Shown here one piece after another: positions 63,839 to 64,000 of a stretch of DNA of 64,000 bases; the first letter of the stretch is position 1; the number at the start of each line of letters is the position of its first letter. The notes below the pieces were generated by a model. That model was not told the origin of the DNA. It did no database searches and was given only the letters and a program-made list of their open reading frames with translations. This DNA comes from Streptomyces angustmyceticus. Lineage in GTDB: Bacteria; Actinomycetota; Actinomycetes; Streptomycetales; Streptomycetaceae. The stretch spans positions 3,348,001-3,412,000 of the forward strand of contig NZ_CP082945.1 of the NCBI RefSeq assembly GCF_019933235.1, written 5' to 3'. A program made the translations under genes and the position numbers.

Positions 63839-64000
63839 ATGGCTACGGTCACGTATGACCAGGCAACCCGTATCTACCCGGGTTCCGACAAGCCCGCCGT
63901 CGACAAACTGGACATCGCCATCGAAGACGGCGAATTCCTGGTCCTGGTCGGCCCCTCAGGATGCGGCAAGTCCACCTCGCTGCGGATGCTCGCGGGGCTG
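63839..64000 (+). CDS. msiK: Multiple-sugar import ATPase MsiK, N-terminal part
   Basis: The first 54 codons; the gene runs off the window. [24 protein letters not shown] followed by Walker [10 protein letters not shown] is the start of MsiK/UgpC-type ABC ATPases. In Streptomyces one MsiK energises many sugar importers, which fits the orphan sugar-binding lipoprotein at 36.3 kb. ATG at 63839 with GAAGGGA upstream. A DasR-like site lies in the leader. Confidence 0.93.
   Translation, partial: MATVTYDQATRIYPGSDKPAVDKLDIAIEDGEFLVLVGPSGCGKSTSLRMLAGL

Overview
The window is high-GC actinobacterial chromosome, almost certainly Streptomyces or a close relative. GC is very high at third codon positions, and the gene set is typical of the genus: futalosine-route menaquinone genes, GAF-PAS-GGDEF cyclase of the CdgB type, HelR-like RNA polymerase motor, GlcNAc genes with DasR-type sites, a Scr1/DUF397 pair and a bacterial XPB helicase. 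Most of it reads as core genome. The accessory exceptions are a small repeat- and pseudogene-rich patch at about 22.0-24.7 kb and an element at 60.86-63.63 kb in the 3' end of a tRNA-Thr gene.

Layout. 0-2.6 kb: mqnB end, mqnD, a cold-shock protein, a small membrane protein and a HAD phosphatase. 2.7-13 kb: a HAAS-type membrane protein, the XPB pair, a 15-bp tandem repeat, a GT87 mannosyltransferase, a HelR-like ATPase and CutC. 14-18 kb: HD hydrolase, MFS exporter, FMN-binding split-barrel protein and two small genes. 18-22 kb: a MurNAc recovery operon (RpiR-type regulator, murQ, PTS EIIBC) with two operator palindromes. 22-24.7 kb: a duplicated cassette of two tiny genes plus a broken XRE/Scr1 regulator and a DUF397 gene carrying three copies of its core motif. 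26.4-30.8 kb: groEL with two CIRCE elements, cspA, a MoaD-like sulfur carrier, and thrC behind an S-box SAM riboswitch. 31-36 kb: glucosyl-3-phosphoglycerate synthase and trehalose genes otsA/otsB, interrupted by a GntR regulator and its frameshifted companion. 36-41 kb: sugar-binding lipoprotein, nagK-nagA and a PfkB kinase with DasR-like sites. 41-50 kb: a CBM35-type membrane protein, CdgB, a flavin reductase, ArfB, TerD, an XRE-map pair with an iterated operator, a pentapeptide protein and an M24 peptidase. 50.5-55.3 kb: a DUF3159-P450-ferredoxin operon next to a divergent two-component system. 55.4-60.8 kb: FUSC exporter, phospholipase-D enzyme, Mrr-like nuclease, CDF transporter and SnoaL-like protein. 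60.9-63.6 kb: the tRNA-bounded element, which encodes a secreted four-cysteine protein and a tiny membrane protein. The window ends inside the sugar ATPase gene msiK, again behind a DasR-like site.

Links between genes. Cell-wall amino-sugar recycling recurs: murQ/EIIBC, nagKA, the sugar-binding protein and msiK. Osmolyte synthesis (gpgS, otsA, otsB) forms a second group. RNA polymerase and translation rescue (HelR, ArfB) and stress functions (groEL, cold-shock proteins, TerD) are scattered. The best candidates for undescribed biology are the secreted-protein/membrane-protein pair in the tRNA-Thr element, the triplicated DUF397 motif, the duplicated small-gene cassette, and the DUF3159-P450-ferredoxin operon. 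Coordinates, motifs and repeats were read directly; functions rest on family recognition by eye, without database searches.
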